In this document: piece after piece, positions 16,038 through 17,139 of the stretch
Layout: each line of letters opens with the position of its first letter
Numbering within the stretch: position 1 is the stretch's first letter
Position numbers and translations under genes: made by a program
Notes under the pieces: model-generated
The model's input: only the letters and a program-made list of their open reading frames with translations
Told to the model about the DNA's origin: nothing
Database searches by the model: none
Assembly: GCF_041642155.1 (NCBI RefSeq)
Contig: NZ_JBEPWZ010000041.1
Location: 1 to 17,139 of the forward strand
Origin: Fodinibius sp041642155
GTDB lineage: Bacteria > Bacteroidota > Rhodothermia > Balneolales > Balneolaceae
Direction of reading: 5' to 3'
DNA: 17,139 nucleotides

Positions 16038-16075
16038 GTTTCTAAAAATTGTTATTTTTAACAAAAAATAGAAAC
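16038..16075 (+). promoter_or_regulatory. Candidate operator before the second AbiE operon
   Basis: Nested perfect inverted repeats about one centre: outer GTTTCTA (16038-16044) with TAGAAAC (16069-16075), inner TTGTTA (16049-16054) with TAACAA (16059-16064), separated by A4, T4 and A4 spacers. Adjacent half-sites are 11 bases apart, about one helical turn. It ends 7 bases before the ATG of the antitoxin gene, the position expected of an AbiEi autoregulatory site. Its sequence differs from the first operator. Confidence 0.65.
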
Positions 16076-16082
16076 GAATGAT

Positions 16083-16704
16083 ATGAACTACCCTGAATTC
16101 CGGGACGAAATGAAAGCCTTTCCCAGTTTTTTCGGTTCGGGAAATTGAGAAACATTTTCCTGGCTTTGACAGCCGACGGCTGGTGGAGTGGCAGGAAAAA
16201 GGCTATATCCAAAAACTACGGAACCGCTACTACTATTTCTCCGATCAGGAGGTCGATGAGCCTTTTCTGTACTACACGGCGAACGAACTGTATCATCCGT
16301 CTTATGTATCATTGGAGTCAGCTTTATCACGATATGGCTTTATTCCAGAGGGGGTGTTTCAGGTCACCTCCTGTACTACACTAAAAACGAATTCATTTAA
16401 CACGCCTGTTGGTAGGTTTACTTATCGTCACTTAAAACCTTCACTTTTCTTTGGATATCAGCTTGAAGAGTGGAACGATCATCGGTACGCTATGGCGGGA
16501 CCCGAAAAAACCTTGATTGATTATTTATATCTGCATCATGAAGTAAAAGAGACAGCAGATCTTGAAGCTTTACGTTGGAATACCGTGGAGATCAATAATC
16601 GCATTTCGATGAAAACCCTCAATAGCTATGAAGCCCATATCAATTCTCCGGCTTTAAGTAGACGACTTACTACCTTAAAAACATATCTTAATGCTACCAC
16701 TTAG
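16083..16704 (+). pseudogene. AbiEi-family antitoxin gene with frameshift in a T6 run
   Basis: The ATG at 16083 begins MNYPEFRDEMKAFPSF, the usual AbiEi N-terminus, then the frame runs to a TGA at 16146. Removing one T from the run at 16127-16132 gives a continuous 206-residue protein: ...FSVREIEKHFPGFDSRRL, VEWQEKGYIQKLRNRYYYF (winged helix), then YVSLESALSRYGFIPEGVF, TSCTTLKTNSFNTPVGRF, LKPSLFFGYQ and AMAGPEKTLIDYLYLH, all typical of AbiEi C-terminal regions. The longest intact piece starts at a GTG (16183) inside the winged helix and is not a natural start. The toxin gene overlaps its end by 14 bases. It could be a true mutation, a phase-variable tract, recoding, or a sequencing error. The family call is secure. 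Confidence 0.83.
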
Positions 16705-17139
16705 CGAAATTCGTCCCTATTTCTCAGAAGAGCTGCATCGTTTCCCTCGCTTTATGCTTCGGGAATACCTGCAATATAAGATATTGGAAATTTTATACGA
16801 GAGCTCATATGCAACGGATCTGTATTTCCTTAGAGGAACCTGCCTTCGCATTGTACATGGGAACCGACGTTTTTCGGAAGATCTGGATTTTGATAATATT
16901 TCCCTGGAAGAAGATGCCTTTAAAGAAGTAGCCAAGGAAATACAAAAAGGTCTTGAGCGGGAAGGGTATGAGGTTGAGCTTAAGACGGTGATGAAAGGGG
17001 CTTGGCATTGTCACATTAAGTTTCCGGGATTGCTGTTTGATGAAGGGTTATCCGGACATCAGGAAGAGAAAATATTGATCCAGTTGGATACGGAACCTCA
17101 GCACTTTGAATATGAGCCCGAGCAATTTTTACTAAACCG
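16691..17139 (+). CDS. AbiEii nucleotidyltransferase toxin (3' partial)
   Basis: Begins at ATG 16691, overlapping the antitoxin gene by 14 bases, and is open to the end of the window (149 codons). It starts MLPLSEIRPYFSEELHRFPR and carries the AbiEii signature FLRGTCLRIVHGNRRFSEDL followed by DFDN, with Asp64 and Asp66 as the metal-binding pair. Family members normally have Gly-Gly-Thr/Ser where this has Arg48-Gly49-Thr50; codon 48 is AGA, one base from GGA. Known relatives are bacteriostatic NTase toxins controlled by AbiEi. The C-terminal half is outside the window, so it is unknown whether the gene is complete. Confidence 0.85.
   Translation, partial: MLPLSEIRPYFSEELHRFPRFMLREYLQYKILEILYESSYATDLYFLRGTCLRIVHGNRRFSEDLDFDNISLEEDAFKEVAKEIQKGLEREGYEVELKTVMKGAWHCHIKFPGLLFDEGLSGHQEEKILIQLDTEPQHFEYEPEQFLLN

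Larger units (their letters stand above)
9530..17139 (+). mobile_element. tRNA-anchored genomic island with defence and toxin-antitoxin genes (left end)
   Basis: The stretch begins directly at the tRNA 3' end and contains a tyrosine recombinase, two AbiE-type toxin-antitoxin operons and a TOTE-type primase-helicase. Base composition shifts to A+T rich right after the tRNA, most clearly up to about 13780. I found no second copy of the tRNA 3' end in the window, so the right attachment site, if it exists, is outside. Island status is inferred from tRNA plus integrase plus gene content. Confidence 0.72.

Noticed and set aside
9530..17139. Second copy of the tRNA 3' end marking the right attachment site
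   Set aside because: I looked for the TTCAAGTCCCTCC and CCGGGCCCAC segments downstream and saw only a short chance match (GGTTCAAGT near 13727).

Overview
The window looks like part of a Bacteroidota/Balneolota-type (FCB group) chromosome. The reasons are a TonB-dependent receptor that follows a carboxypeptidase-regulatory-like domain, a CBM9-like secreted protein, a DUF2911 protein, many lipoproteins or signal peptides, and starts with little or no Shine-Dalgarno sequence. Balneolaceae would be my guess. This rests on protein character only, not on a marker gene.

Left part (1-9455), ordinary chromosome with moderate G+C. It begins inside a TonB-dependent outer-membrane receptor (+). A run of minus-strand genes follows: an EamA/DMT permease whose 5' end looks damaged, a DUF2911 periplasmic protein, a lipoprotein methionine sulfoxide reductase A, a lactonase-family beta-propeller lipoprotein, a secreted CBM9-like protein, a cold-shock protein with a clear terminator, and a ketoacyl-ACP synthase III paralogue. 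A degenerate 7-nt tandem repeat (12 units) lies between the DUF2911 gene and msrA.

Right part (9456-17139), a tRNA-anchored accessory island that is visibly richer in A+T. A tRNA with anticodon CAU (probably Ile2, otherwise Met) is followed by a tyrosine recombinase gene. Its N-terminal arm-binding segment has decayed into broken frames, while the catalytic core is intact. The same open frame continues without a stop into a C-terminal domain that looks like an AbiEi-type (DUF6577-like) antitoxin. Next come a divergent AbiEi/AbiEii-type toxin-antitoxin pair (minus strand), a TOTE-type primase-helicase (plus strand), and a second AbiE operon whose antitoxin gene is frameshifted in a T6 run and whose toxin runs off the window.

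The island therefore holds three type IV antitoxin-like modules and one TOTE conflict-system enzyme within about 7 kb. Both AbiE operons are preceded by perfectly symmetric nested inverted repeats, good candidates for AbiEi autoregulatory operators. The recombinase-antitoxin fusion is the most novel-looking item. It may couple island mobility to toxin control, or it may be a deletion junction between an integrase gene and an antitoxin gene. The right attachment site is not in the window.
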